The position numbers and the translations under genes were made by a program. From Gemmatimonadaceae bacterium (GTDB lineage: Bacteria; Gemmatimonadota; Gemmatimonadetes; Gemmatimonadales; Gemmatimonadaceae), in the NCBI GenBank assembly GCA_024710705.1, contig JANJUF010000090.1, forward strand, positions 1 through 64,000: a stretch of 64,000 nucleotides of DNA. Reading direction: 5' to 3'. This document shows positions 20,108 to 31,853 of the stretch, piece by piece (within the stretch, counting starts at the first letter, position 1; every line of letters starts with the position of its first letter). The notes beneath the pieces are model-generated. The model was not told where the DNA came from and ran no database searches. It was given only the letters and a program-made list of their open reading frames with translations.

Positions 20108-20809
20108 TCAGCGCACCACTTCGATCCGCAGCTCCACCCGGCGATTCATCTCGCGCCCGACTTCCGTCCGATTGTCCCCAAGCGGACGCGACGGCCCGAG
20201 CCCGACCGCCACCATGCGTCCCGCCGCCACGCCATTTTCAAGGAGCTGCCGGAACACCGCCAGCGCGCGCTGCTCGGAGAGCGCCTGGTTCTGGGCCGCG
20301 TCACCGGAATCGTCGGTATGCCCGACGATGGTGATGACGCTCAAGCGATAATCCGCCAGTACGCCGGCAATCTGTCCCACGGCGGTACGCGCCTCGGCCG
20401 ACAGTGTCGCCCGGCCGATTTCGAAGGCGAACCGCGAGGTCAACCGCAAGATCAGCGTTTCGCGCTCGCGCGTGACCTCGATGCCGGGCCCGGCGAGTTG
20501 CCGCAGCCTCGCTTCTTGGACGTCCACGTAATAGCCCACATCCCCCGTCGCCACGCGGTCGCCGCTGACCGAGAGCCGGGCCTGGCGCGCTTCGACCGCC
20601 GAGTCCAACTCGGTGGCCCGCACCAAGCCGGCCGGGCGCATCGGCACCGGCCGCGCCACGGCAGCCGTGGCCGTGGCCGAATCACCGACCACGGCAGCGG
20701 TGCGGCCACTCGCAGGCGACGCCCCCTCGCGCGTCGGCTGCCGCCAGCACCCGAGGGCAATCCCGAGCGCCGCGACCCGGACGCCCGCCCACACCATGCG
20801 CCGCATCAT
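20108..20809 (-). CDS. OmpA-family (peptidoglycan-binding) outer membrane protein
   Basis: ITIVGHTDDSGDAAQNQALSEQRALAVFRQLLENGVAAGRMVAVGLGPSRPLGDNRTEVGREMNRRVEL. Confidence 0.9.
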   Translation of the reverse strand: MMRRMVWAGVRVAALGIALGCWRQPTREGASPASGRTAAVVGDSATATAAVARPVPMRPAGLVRATELDSAVEARQARLSVSGDRVATGDVGYYVDVQEARLRQLAGPGIEVTRERETLILRLTSRFAFEIGRATLSAEARTAVGQIAGVLADYRLSVITIVGHTDDSGDAAQNQALSEQRALAVFRQLLENGVAAGRMVAVGLGPSRPLGDNRTEVGREMNRRVELRIEVVR

Positions 20810-22395
20810 GCGGCAGCGCGTTGCTTGAGAAACCGTAAGAACTCCTCCGCCAGAAGCGGACGACTGAAATGATACCCCTGCCCACCCTCGACGCCATGGG
20901 CGCGCAACCAGGCGGCCTGCATCTCGGATTCTACCCCTTCGGCGACCATTCGGAGCCCGAGCGAGCGCGCCATCTCAATGACATGGACGATCACGTGGCT
21001 GGTGGCGGCACCGGTGCCGATGGCTTCCACGAAACTCCGATCGATCTTCAGGACGTCCAGCGAGAAGGTCGAGAGGTAGGAGAGGCTGGAGTATCCGGTG
21101 CCGAAGTCGTCCACCGCGACCTCGTGCCCGCGGCCGCGGAACTCGGAGATCCGGCGACGCGCGAGCTCGGCGTCCACGAGGGCGCGCTCGGTGATCTCGA
21201 GCTTGATGAGTGCCGGGGACACCGCCCGTTCCTCGAGCACGCGCCCCAGCGCGTCGTTGAAGCGTTCGCCCTCGAGGTCCTGCGCCCCGAGATTGAGGTT
21301 GAGCGTGAGCCCCCCCCGCGCCATGCACTCCGGCGCGACGTCGCGGAGGGCGTTGCCGAGGACGGCGAGCGTCAAGTCGGTGGTCAAGCCTTCGCGCTCG
21401 GCGAGTTGCACGAAGCTTTCGGGCGGGACCACTTCGCCGCGGTCCGTGGTCCACCGCGCCAGGATCTCGGCGCCCACACAATGCCCCGACGCGAGGTCCA
21501 TGATGGGCTGGTAGCAGACGGTGATGCGACCACGGGCGATTGCCGCCCGCAGCTGGGTGCCACGACTGAGCCGATGCCGCGTGTAGCGCAGCACCACGTA
21601 CAGCCAGCCGCTCAGCAGCAGGAGGCCGGCGGCGATGCCGACGCCGAGGGTGCCACGGTACCGACTCCAGAAGCGGTCGAGCGGTTCGGTGGCGACGATC
21701 TCGATCGGCAACTCGCCGCTCCGCGAGTAGCGCGAGAGCGCACGCGCACCGACACGGTCGATGGTCAGGCCCACGGGGAGGGCGTCCGGCGCCGGAATGG
21801 CGGCGTTCTCCGGCTGAGCCGTGAGCCGCAGTCCCTCCACCCAGAGCCCGGCCTCACGCCCCTGCAGCAGCCCCTCGTCGAGCAGCGCGTGCGGATCGAA
21901 GGCCACGTCGTGATCGCCGAACCGCATCAGGAAGAGGCGCACGCCTCCCACTTCGGTGGCGGCACTTGGCCACCACGCGACGACGCCGGATGCGTAGATG
22001 CGGTCGGCGCGTGGCGGACGCAGTGCCGCCGCCTGCAGGAATCCGACGCCGCAGAGGCGATCCACCGCGCGCCAGTACCCGATGGCCCGGATGTGCGGTC
22101 GGCTCATCGCCGCGTTCTGCAGGGCCTCGAGATGGGCCACGCTGCATCGCGTGTGCGGCAGGGCCTCGAACTCCTGCAGCAGCGTGCGGGTATCGAGGAT
22201 CATCCGCTCGGCCTGTTCGCCCAAGGCCGCCGCCAGTCCGCCGACGGCGCGCTCGTCGGCCCGCACCGATCCGCGCCACAGGTACAGGGACAGCATCGCC
22301 AGCACGGCGGCGATGCCGGCGAGCCCCACCAACGAGATGGCCAACAGTTGTGGATCCCGACGCGACATCACACGCTCCCGCCCGACCGCTGGCAT
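20806..22395 (-). CDS. EAL-domain c-di-GMP phosphodiesterase with CSS-motif-like periplasmic domain
   Basis: 529 aa; TRCSVAHLEAL in the N-terminal extracytoplasmic region; GAEILARW, ALVDAELARR, AVDDFGTGYSSLSYL, KIDRSFVEAIG EAL-domain motifs. Confidence 0.9.
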   Translation of the reverse strand: MPAVGRERVMSRRDPQLLAISLVGLAGIAAVLAMLSLYLWRGSVRADERAVGGLAAALGEQAERMILDTRTLLQEFEALPHTRCSVAHLEALQNAAMSRPHIRAIGYWRAVDRLCGVGFLQAAALRPPRADRIYASGVVAWWPSAATEVGGVRLFLMRFGDHDVAFDPHALLDEGLLQGREAGLWVEGLRLTAQPENAAIPAPDALPVGLTIDRVGARALSRYSRSGELPIEIVATEPLDRFWSRYRGTLGVGIAAGLLLLSGWLYVVLRYTRHRLSRGTQLRAAIARGRITVCYQPIMDLASGHCVGAEILARWTTDRGEVVPPESFVQLAEREGLTTDLTLAVLGNALRDVAPECMARGGLTLNLNLGAQDLEGERFNDALGRVLEERAVSPALIKLEITERALVDAELARRRISEFRGRGHEVAVDDFGTGYSSLSYLSTFSLDVLKIDRSFVEAIGTGAATSHVIVHVIEMARSLGLRMVAEGVESEMQAAWLRAHGVEGGQGYHFSRPLLAEEFLRFLKQRAAA

Positions 22396-22408
22396 GCCAA
22401 CGGCCGCG

Positions 22409-23188
22409 CTATGCTTCCTTCCGCGCCACCAACAACATCTCGCTTGAGCGGCGGCTCAACGGTCTATCGGTAAACGACTCCCACGCCTGTTCGACGACCA
22501 AGCCGGCGTCGAGCATCATTTCCGCCAACCGGGAGGCGGTGTACAGCCGGATGCGGTGCTCCCGGTGTTCGGTCCGCGTCCGCCCCTGCCAGGTCGACGC
22601 GATGGTCAGGAACCCCGTGAGGGGATCGAAGGAGCGGTCCTGCACTATTATCGTCCCATCGCGGGTTTCCCATGCATCACGGGCGAGAAACCGCGCCATC
22701 ACGCCGTCGCGACTCCCGCCCTGCCACACCATCAGGCCGCCCGGCTTGAGGACACGGGCACATTCCCGGATGACCTTGGCGTCGTCCGCGGCATCGTCGA
22801 AGAACCCGAAGCTCGTGAAGAGATTCACGACGGCGTCGAAGCGTCGCCGCCAACGGAAGGGAAGGCTGCGCATGTCGCCGCGCGTGTAGCGCAGCGTCTT
22901 GCCGGTCCCCCGCTTCTTCGCGCGCGCAAGCAGGTCCTTGGAGAGGTCGTAGCCGTCCACATCGAATCCCGCCTCGGCCAGCAGATGCGCGTGCCGCCCT
23001 TGGCCGCAGGCAAGGTCCAGGATGCGCGAGCCCGACGGCAGGGCGAGCAGCTCGATGAGCCGCCCCACCTGGGCGCGATCCTCACGGAGATCGAACAGGG
23101 GCTCGTACTCTCGCACGTAGCCCCCGTCGAAGTAGGACTTCCACCAGTCCGCGCGTGCCGTCGTCGCCTCCGGAGGCTCTCGCCGCAC
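22409..23188 (-). CDS. class I SAM-dependent methyltransferase
   Basis: WWKSYFDGGYVREYEPLFD...ILDLACGQGRHAHLLAEAGFDVDGYDLSKDLL; GTG start at 23188 proposed, 5 nt after the mutase stop. Confidence 0.85.
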   Translation of the reverse strand: MRREPPEATTARADWWKSYFDGGYVREYEPLFDLREDRAQVGRLIELLALPSGSRILDLACGQGRHAHLLAEAGFDVDGYDLSKDLLARAKKRGTGKTLRYTRGDMRSLPFRWRRRFDAVVNLFTSFGFFDDAADDAKVIRECARVLKPGGLMVWQGGSRDGVMARFLARDAWETRDGTIIVQDRSFDPLTGFLTIASTWQGRTRTEHREHRIRLYTASRLAEMMLDAGLVVEQAWESFTDRPLSRRSSEMLLVARKEA

Positions 23189-23193
23189 GCGGC

Positions 23194-24884
<1,691 letters not shown>

Positions 24885-24888
<4 letters not shown>

Positions 24889-25949
24889 CCGTTGTTCCCG
24901 GTCAGGGTCCCGGCCGCCACGCTTCGGGTGATCAGCGCGTCGGCCTCCGCCAACGGGGTGGTCTCACCGCGTTCCAGCGCGGGCAACCGCCCCTCCAGCC
25001 ATTCATTGATTGCCGCATCGCGCCAGAGACGCGAGCGCAACCGCTGCTCCACTGCATCCACCACACGCTCGCGCAGCCGCGCCCGGCGACGGGATTGCAG
25101 CGTCCCGCTCTTCTCAAGATACCCGAAATGCCGCTCGAGGGCGTCCAACAGCTCGGAAACCCCCTCCCCCGTGGAGCCGATGGTTCGGAGCACGGGCGGT
25201 GTCCACCGGTCGGAGAGCGCCTGCCTGGCCGCCTCGCGGGCGAGCCGAGCTGGGTTGAGCCGCTTCAGGTCCACGCCGTGGTGCGCCGGCACGTCCTTCA
25301 TGGTCGCGCCGGTACGCAGGCCGAGCATGAGCTCGATGTCGTTGCGCAGCCGATCGGCACCGGGGCGGTCGGCCTTGTTCACCACGAACAGGTCGGCAAT
25401 CTCCATCACGCCGGCCTTGAGCGTCTGGATGGAGTCGCCACTCTCGGGCACGAGCACCACCGCGCTGGTGTCGGCCAGCCGCGCGATGTCCAGCTCGCTC
25501 TGGCCCACGCCGACCGTCTCCACCAAGATGCGCTGAATGCCCGCCGCATCGAGCACGTCGCAGACCTCGCGCGTGGCCGCCGCCAGCCCGCCCAGCGAAC
25601 CCCGTGTGGCCATCGAGCGGATGAACACGTTCTCGTGCAGCGCCACGCGCTCCATCCGCACGCGATCCCCGAGTAGCGCACCGCCGGTGAACGGCGAGGT
25701 CGGGTCCACCGCCACCACGCCGACCCGGAGTCCCTGTGCCAGGTACTGCTCGGCCAGCAGCGTGGTGAGGGTACTCTTTCCGGCCCCCGGCGGTCCGGTG
25801 ATGCCCACGCGTCGCGCCTGTCCGACGCGCGGGTGGCAGGCCGCCAGCAGCTGTTCCCATCCGGCGCGCCGATCCTCGACCGTACTCACCGCGCGCGCGA
25901 TGGCGACCTTGCGGCCTTCGAACAGCTCGGAAATCAACGTCGGCTTCAT
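24885..25949 (-). CDS. meaB: methylmalonyl-CoA mutase-associated GTPase MeaB/ArgK
   Basis: [55 protein letters not shown]. Confidence 0.95.
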
Positions 25950-26908
25950 CGGTCGGCGGCGGGATCGTCGTGTTCGTCCTGAATCTCACCGACGAACTCC
26001 TCCACGAGATCCTCGAGCGTGACCAACCCGAGGGTCACACCCTCGACGCCACGCACGATGGCGAGATGGCGGCGATCGCGGAGCATGCGGGTCATCAGGG
26101 TGTGGCAGGGTTCGTCCGGCGCGGCGATGGCGACGGGGCGCGGCGCGCGCAGCGGGGCCTCCGGGCGCGCGATGACGTCCCAACTCGTCACCATCCCGAC
26201 GACGTGGTCGAGCGTCCCGTCGTAGATCGGTACGCGCGTGTACTTCGACTGCGCCACCAAGTGGGCCACCTGGTCGGCCGGCGCGGCACGATCCACGGCG
26301 ACGATCTCGCCGCGCGGCGTCATCACCTCACCCACCCGCGTGTCCCCAAACTCCACCACGCCGCTGATGATCGCCCGCTCGTCGGCGGCGCCGACGCCCT
26401 CGATCTCACCTTCCCGGAGGAGTTCGTCGAGCGCATCGCCCGGCGTCGAGGGCAGCACCGCGGTCTCACCCCAGATCCGCCGCACCAGATGCATGGCCAG
26501 CGTCGCCAGCGGTGCCGAGAAGCCTTCCACGCCGCGCAGCACCGGCAACACCAGCGGCAAGGTCTCGGCCGGCCAGCGCCGCGCGATGGCCCGCGGGACC
26601 AGCTGCCCGAACACCAACAGCAGCCCGGCCGCGACCAGCAGCTGCCGCAGCAGCACCATCGGCGTGTCACCGTGCTGCAGGCCCAGCACCGCGCCGAGCC
26701 CGAAGACGATGCCGGCAATGCCGGTACCGGCCGCGATGAGCAGTCGCTGGGGTCGCTCGAGGTACAAGGCCGCCGTCCCCGCGCCGGCGAGGCGACGCTC
26801 GGCCCAGTGGCGCAGCCAGATGCGGCTGACCGACCGCAGCGCCGTCGCCGCGGTCGTGAGGACGCCCACGATGCCCACCAGCACGAGCAGGGGCCAGGCA
26901 GACGTCAT
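25946..26908 (-). CDS. CNNM/CBS-domain hemolysin-family protein (copy 1)
   Basis: Hydrophobic N-terminus, GEVMTPRGEIVAVDRAAPADQVAHLVAQSKYTRVPIYDGTLDHVVGMVTSWDV CBS, GVTLGLVTLEDLVEEFVGEIQDE. Confidence 0.88.
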   Translation of the reverse strand: MTSAWPLLVLVGIVGVLTTAATALRSVSRIWLRHWAERRLAGAGTAALYLERPQRLLIAAGTGIAGIVFGLGAVLGLQHGDTPMVLLRQLLVAAGLLLVFGQLVPRAIARRWPAETLPLVLPVLRGVEGFSAPLATLAMHLVRRIWGETAVLPSTPGDALDELLREGEIEGVGAADERAIISGVVEFGDTRVGEVMTPRGEIVAVDRAAPADQVAHLVAQSKYTRVPIYDGTLDHVVGMVTSWDVIARPEAPLRAPRPVAIAAPDEPCHTLMTRMLRDRRHLAIVRGVEGVTLGLVTLEDLVEEFVGEIQDEHDDPAADR

Positions 26909-28155
26909 GCGCGATCCTCCACGCCGGCCGGCGCTTCGAGCGGTTCCAGGTAGACGCGCTGCACGCGGCGCCGCACCACCCGTTCCACGACCAGCTTGTA
27001 GCCCTCGACCACCAACGACTCACCCGCCTTCGGGACGCGCCCGAGAATCTCCATCACGAGTCCGCCCACCGTCGCCACGTCACCGCGACGGAAGTCGTGG
27101 TCCGTCAAGTCCGAGAGCGCATCGAGCGTCACGCTGGCGGCCACCCACAGCCGGCCGCCCTCCTCGCGCTCCACTTCCGGCAGCTCGCTGTCTCCCTCGT
27201 CCTGGATGTCGCCGATGATGAGCTCAAGCACGTCCTCCAACGTGACGAGGCCCGCCGTACCACCGAACTCGTCGGACACGATGGCCAGGTGCCGGCGCGT
27301 CGCGCGGAAATCACGGAGCTGCGCCTCCACCGACTTCGACTCCGGGATGAACAGCGCCGGCCGTACGAGCGACTGCCAGCCGGCCGACGGCTCCTCATCC
27401 GCCAGCAACGCCGGCAGGAGATCCTTGGCGTAGAGCACGCCGACGACTTCGTCGAGGGTTCCATCGAAGACCACCAGACGCGAGTGCTGCGCGCTGCGCA
27501 CGCGATCCACCACTTCCGACCACGGCGTGTTGCGCTCGAGACCGACGATGTCCACGCGCGGCACCATGATGGCGCTGACTTTGGTGTCGCCGAGCGAGAA
27601 GACGCCGTGGATGAGCACCTCGCCGCGTTCATCGATGTCGGCCTCGGCCGCCACCACCTCGCGGAAGCGCTCGACCGCATCCTCGTGGTCCTCATCATCC
27701 GGCGTGGGCGGCGGCAGGACCCGATTCAACGCACTCTCCGCCCAGCCACCGAACGCCACGACCGGAGCGCACAGGACTTCCACCGCCTCCACCACGCCGT
27801 ACACGGCCAGCAACCCGCGCACGCCAAGGCGGTCACCCGCCGCGCGCGCCCCCACTTCCGTCACGCCCACCAGCGCGACCCCGGCGGCCACCACTAGCGG
27901 CGCGAGCCAGGCCGCCGGCACCCAGTCGCTGAGCAACAGCGCCGCCGACGCAGCGGCACCGGCAAGCAACTGCGCGACGATGCGACCGAAGGCCAGTGCC
28001 CGGTGCGCCCGCTCGCGCCGATGCAGCAGCGCCCGCACGCGCGGATCGGATGGAGGCTCGTCCTCGTCCAGCCCGAGCAGCGCGCCGTCGGCGAAAACGC
28101 AGAGGGCAGCGACGACGGCGGCGCCGAGCGCCATGAAGGCGGCGATGGCGCTCAC
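26905..28155 (-). CDS. CNNM/CBS/CorC_HlyC hemolysin-family protein (copy 2)
   Basis: SAIMVPRVDIVGLERNTPWSEVVDRVRSAQHSRLVVFDGTLDEVVGVLYAKDLL, EFGGTAGLVTLEDVLELIIGDIQDE, C-terminal transporter-associated domain. GTG start overlapping ybeY stop. Confidence 0.9.
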   Translation of the reverse strand: MSAIAAFMALGAAVVAALCVFADGALLGLDEDEPPSDPRVRALLHRRERAHRALAFGRIVAQLLAGAAASAALLLSDWVPAAWLAPLVVAAGVALVGVTEVGARAAGDRLGVRGLLAVYGVVEAVEVLCAPVVAFGGWAESALNRVLPPPTPDDEDHEDAVERFREVVAAEADIDERGEVLIHGVFSLGDTKVSAIMVPRVDIVGLERNTPWSEVVDRVRSAQHSRLVVFDGTLDEVVGVLYAKDLLPALLADEEPSAGWQSLVRPALFIPESKSVEAQLRDFRATRRHLAIVSDEFGGTAGLVTLEDVLELIIGDIQDEGDSELPEVEREEGGRLWVAASVTLDALSDLTDHDFRRGDVATVGGLVMEILGRVPKAGESLVVEGYKLVVERVVRRRVQRVYLEPLEAPAGVEDRA

Positions 28156-28604
28156 GCGTCGAGGACCCGTCGCAGGAGCCGTTCCTGCACGCGCCACATG
28201 GGCGCGCGTGTGCGCGCGTCCCCTTCCGGATGCTCGTAGCCGAGCACGTGCAGCGCACCGTGCACCGCCACACGCAGGAACTCCTCGCGCCCCGGGACGC
28301 CGAAGCGCTGGGCGTTGGCGGCGACCTCGACAGGGCAGATGTAGATGTCGCCGATGACGGCGCCGGCGGGATCCCGGAAGCCGAACGTGATCACGTCGGT
28401 GGCACCGGCGTGCGCCAGATGCTTGCGATTGAGCGCCGCCATGCGGCGCGGGGTCAGCAGCGTGACGGACACCATGGCGTGTCGCACCTTCTGCGCGCGC
28501 ATCACCAAGGCGACGGCATCGCCCAGGCGGGCAACCGCCACGGGGGCGCGTACGCCCTCACGGCTCACGACCACGCGGATCCCGGCCCCGACACCGGAGG
28601 GCAT
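28152..28604 (-). CDS. ybeY: endoribonuclease YbeY
   Basis: MAALNRKHLAHAGATDVITFGF...GDIYICPVEVAANA...AVHGALHVLGYEHPEGD: H-G-x-L-H-x3-Y-D/E-H motif. Confidence 0.95.
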   Translation of the reverse strand: MPSGVGAGIRVVVSREGVRAPVAVARLGDAVALVMRAQKVRHAMVSVTLLTPRRMAALNRKHLAHAGATDVITFGFRDPAGAVIGDIYICPVEVAANAQRFGVPGREEFLRVAVHGALHVLGYEHPEGDARTRAPMWRVQERLLRRVLDA

Positions 28605-29566
28605 CAGGCGCCCGCATCCGCGGCATAGGCCTTCACGATCTCCCGCACGAGGCGGTGCCGCACGACGTCCACCTCGGTGAAGTAGTGGAAGCCTATCCCG
28701 TCGATGCCCGGCAGGATCCGCTCGATCTGCAACAGGCCGCTGTCCTCGCGCTTCGGGAGATCCACTTGTGTCTTGTCGCCGGTGATCACCGCCCGCGAGT
28801 TCAGGCCGAGCCGGGTGAGGAACATCTTCATCTGCGCGTTGGTCGCGTTCTGCGCCTCGTCGAGGATCACGAACGCGTCGGCCAGCGTGCGGCCGCGCAT
28901 GTACGCGAGCGGCGCAATCTCGATCACGCGGGTCTCGAGCGCTCGCGCCACGCGCTCGGGCGGCATGAGGTCGTCGAGCGCGTCGTAGAGCGGCCGCAGG
29001 TACGGATCCACCTTGGCCTGCATGTCGCCGGGAAGGAAGCCGAGTGATTCGCCCGCTTCCACCGCCGGCCGCGCCAAGACGATCCTGCGCACCCGCTTCC
29101 GGGCCAGCGCATCCACCGCCGCCGCCACGGCCAGGTACGTCTTGCCCGTGCCAGCCGGTCCGATTCCGACGACGATCTCGTTGTCGAGCATCGCTTGCAT
29201 GTACTCAGCCTGCCCGTGGGTCTTGGGCTGGATGACCTTGCGGACACCCGGCAGCACGATGCGCCCGGGGACGCCGCCATCGCGCGCCGGCCCCTCCATC
29301 GAAAAGCGCAGCACGTCATCGGGGTCCAGCGGCTGGCGCTGCTTGGCGTGGTCGATCATCCGCTGCGCCACGGCAGCGGCCTTCTCCACCACGTCGGGCG
29401 CACCGGTGAGCGACATCGCCTCGCCCCGCAGCGTGATGCGCACCGGAAAGAGCTTCTGGAGCTCCGCCAAGTTCGCGTCGGCCACGCCGGCCAGCGTGAG
29501 GAGATCCGCCCCTTCGGTGGACAGCTTGGTGGTGATGGCGTCGCCAGCCATCGTGCCGTCGGTCAT
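28604..29566 (-). CDS. PhoH family ATPase
   Basis: KTHGQAEYMQAMLDNEIVVGIGPAGTGKTYLAVAAAVDAL...RPAVEAGESLGFLPGDMQAKVDPYLRPLYDAL. Confidence 0.95.
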   Translation of the reverse strand: MTDGTMAGDAITTKLSTEGADLLTLAGVADANLAELQKLFPVRITLRGEAMSLTGAPDVVEKAAAVAQRMIDHAKQRQPLDPDDVLRFSMEGPARDGGVPGRIVLPGVRKVIQPKTHGQAEYMQAMLDNEIVVGIGPAGTGKTYLAVAAAVDALARKRVRRIVLARPAVEAGESLGFLPGDMQAKVDPYLRPLYDALDDLMPPERVARALETRVIEIAPLAYMRGRTLADAFVILDEAQNATNAQMKMFLTRLGLNSRAVITGDKTQVDLPKREDSGLLQIERILPGIDGIGFHYFTEVDVVRHRLVREIVKAYAADAGA

Positions 29567-31362
29567 GCGCGCTCCTTGTCGGTCACCCGGATGTGCAGGT
29601 CAGCGAGGTCTTGCGCGGGAACGACTGCCGGAGCGCCCTCGAACAGCGCCCGGGCCGCCGTGGTCTTCGGAAAGGCGATCACGTCTCGCAGCGAATCGCT
29701 GCCGGCGAGGATCATGGCGATGCGGTCGAAACCGAAGGCGATGCCGCCATGCGGCGGCGCCCCGGCCCGCAGGCCTTCCAGCAAGAAGCCAAACCGGCGC
29801 TCCTGGTCAGCGCGATCCGGGATGCCGAGCAACTCGAACATCCGCGACTGGACGGTCGGGTCGCTGGTGCGGATGCTGCCGCCGCCAAGTTCGGTGCCGT
29901 TGAGCACGCAGTCGTACGCGAGCGCCCGCCACGTGTCCGGCGCGTCCGGGCGCGCCGCCATGTCGCCGCCGTTGGGCGAGGTGAATGGATGGTGCACCGC
30001 CGCCAGCGCGCCCGTCTCGGGATCCCGGTCGAACATCGGGAAGTCGAGTACCCAGAGGAACTCGCGCCGGTCGGCCGCCGCGAGCCCGAGGCGCGCGGCG
30101 CACTCCTGCCGCACGCGATCCAAGGCCGGGCTCGAGATGCGGTCGGCGCCGGCCACCGCCAACAAGAGATCTCCATCCACCAAGCCGAGTGGCCCAGCCG
30201 CATCGGCCGCCATGAACTTCGCCAGCGGCCCCTCGAGCTTGCCATCGGCGACCTTGAGCCGGACGAGCCCGCCCGCCCCCGCACCCTTGGCGATGGCCTC
30301 GAGCTCATCCACCTGCTTGCGGCTCCAGGACGCCGCGCCCGGCACCGTGATGCCGCGCACCCGTCCGCCGGCTTCCAGTGCACCCTTGATGATCCCCGAC
30401 TCGCTCGTCGCGAACACCGACGAGAGGTCGCGAATCTCGAGTCCGTATCGCAGGTCCGGGCGATCACAGCCGAAGCGCTCCATCGCCTCGGCGTACGACA
30501 TCCGCGGGAAGGGCGTCTCGATCTCGACGCCACCTTCCAGCCACAACGCCTTCACCAGCCCCTCGGCCATCGCGAGAATATCCTCACGCGTGATGAACGA
30601 CGCCTCGATGTCAATCTGCGTGAACTCGAGCTGGCGATCGGCGCGCAGGTCCTCGTCGCGGAAACAGCGGGCGATCTGGAAGTACCGGTCGAAGCCGGCG
30701 CACATGAACAGCTGCTTGTAGATCTGCGGCGACTGCGGCAGCGCGAAGAACTCTCCGGCGTGCATCCGGCTCGGCACGAGGAAGTCACGGGCGCCTTCCG
30801 GCGTCGGCTTGGTGAGAATCGGCGTCTCGAGTTCGAGGTAGCCGTCGTCACTGAGGTAATTGCGCGTGACCTGCATCAGGCGATGTCGCAGCACGAGATT
30901 GCGCTGCAGCTCGGCGCGCCGCAGGTCGAGGACGCGATGCCGCAGGCGCAGGTCCTCGGCCGGGAGCTTGGCTTCCTTGTCGAGCGCCACCGGAATGGGC
31001 GGCGTGGCCGCGGGGCCGACGACCCGGAACGCCGTCGCACGTACTTCGATCTCCCCGGTGGGCAACGCGGCATTCCGCAGGCCGTCCGGACGCAACGCCA
31101 CGCTGCCTTCCACGATGATGGCGCTCTCCATGCCGATGGCCGCCGCGGCGGCGATCACGTCCGCCGCGGTCCAGCCGGGGTTGAAGGCAATCTGGACCAG
31201 TCCCTCGCGGTCGCGGAGGTCGATGAACACCTGGCCGCCGAGGTCACGCGACTTGTGCACCCATCCGCCGAGGGTGACCGACTGGCCGACGTGGGCGGAA
31301 CGCAGGTTCCCGCCCATATGCGTGCGGAGCGACGTGGCGAGGGGATCGGCCGAAGGGGTCAC
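29563..31362 (-). CDS. aspS: aspartyl-tRNA synthetase, bacterial type
   Basis: GWVHKSRDLGGQVFIDLRDREGLVQ, LPQSPQIYKQLFMCAGFDRYFQIARCFRDEDLRADRQLEFTQID, GGGSIR, FGFDRIAMIL. GTG start overlapping vanZ stop proposed. Confidence 0.95.
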   Translation of the reverse strand: MTPSADPLATSLRTHMGGNLRSAHVGQSVTLGGWVHKSRDLGGQVFIDLRDREGLVQIAFNPGWTAADVIAAAAAIGMESAIIVEGSVALRPDGLRNAALPTGEIEVRATAFRVVGPAATPPIPVALDKEAKLPAEDLRLRHRVLDLRRAELQRNLVLRHRLMQVTRNYLSDDGYLELETPILTKPTPEGARDFLVPSRMHAGEFFALPQSPQIYKQLFMCAGFDRYFQIARCFRDEDLRADRQLEFTQIDIEASFITREDILAMAEGLVKALWLEGGVEIETPFPRMSYAEAMERFGCDRPDLRYGLEIRDLSSVFATSESGIIKGALEAGGRVRGITVPGAASWSRKQVDELEAIAKGAGAGGLVRLKVADGKLEGPLAKFMAADAAGPLGLVDGDLLLAVAGADRISSPALDRVRQECAARLGLAAADRREFLWVLDFPMFDRDPETGALAAVHHPFTSPNGGDMAARPDAPDTWRALAYDCVLNGTELGGGSIRTSDPTVQSRMFELLGIPDRADQERRFGFLLEGLRAGAPPHGGIAFGFDRIAMILAGSDSLRDVIAFPKTTAARALFEGAPAVVPAQDLADLHIRVTDKERA

Positions 31363-31769
31363 GGGAGCAGCGGAGGGCGACGGGTGGAGAGCCACGGGAT
31401 GTAGCGGACGGCGAGCACGCCCACGAGGGCACCGACGGTGTCGGCGACCCAGTCGGAGAAGCTCATGGACCGGCGCGGGATGAAGGACTGATGCCATTCA
31501 TCGATGGCGCCAAAGGCGGAGACGGCGACGAAGACCAGCAGGGCGCTGGCCCAGTCCCTGGGCCGTAACGTCGCCCGGAGCATCAGCGCCGCCAGCACCG
31601 CGTATGCGGTGAAGTGCGCGATCTTGTCGAGGGAGAGGTCGTCGGGCCCAAGGGAGACGCCCGGCCACGACGTCCCGACCAGAATGACCGCGACCCATAC
31701 GGCTGGCGGGGCCCAGCGCGCCGCGACCGCGTTTTGCGGGGTCGCGGCCGGAGTACTGTCAGTTGGCAT
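31359..31769 (-). CDS. VanZ family protein
   Basis: DKIAHFTAYAVLAALMLRA...FGAIDEWHQSFIPRRSMSFSDWVADTVGALVG; ATG at 31769. Confidence 0.88.
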   Translation of the reverse strand: MPTDSTPAATPQNAVAARWAPPAVWVAVILVGTSWPGVSLGPDDLSLDKIAHFTAYAVLAALMLRATLRPRDWASALLVFVAVSAFGAIDEWHQSFIPRRSMSFSDWVADTVGALVGVLAVRYIPWLSTRRPPLLP

Positions 31770-31853
31770 TGAAGGGCTAAATCTAACTGGCGTAGCAACT
31801 TGGTGGAAGCAGAGCCCCGTTGCGCGCCCCCTCCGGACCCGGTACTCTGCAAC

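Noticed and set aside
20869-22473. 534-aa plus-strand ORF antisense to the EAL gene
   Set aside because: Antisense codon-bias artefact.
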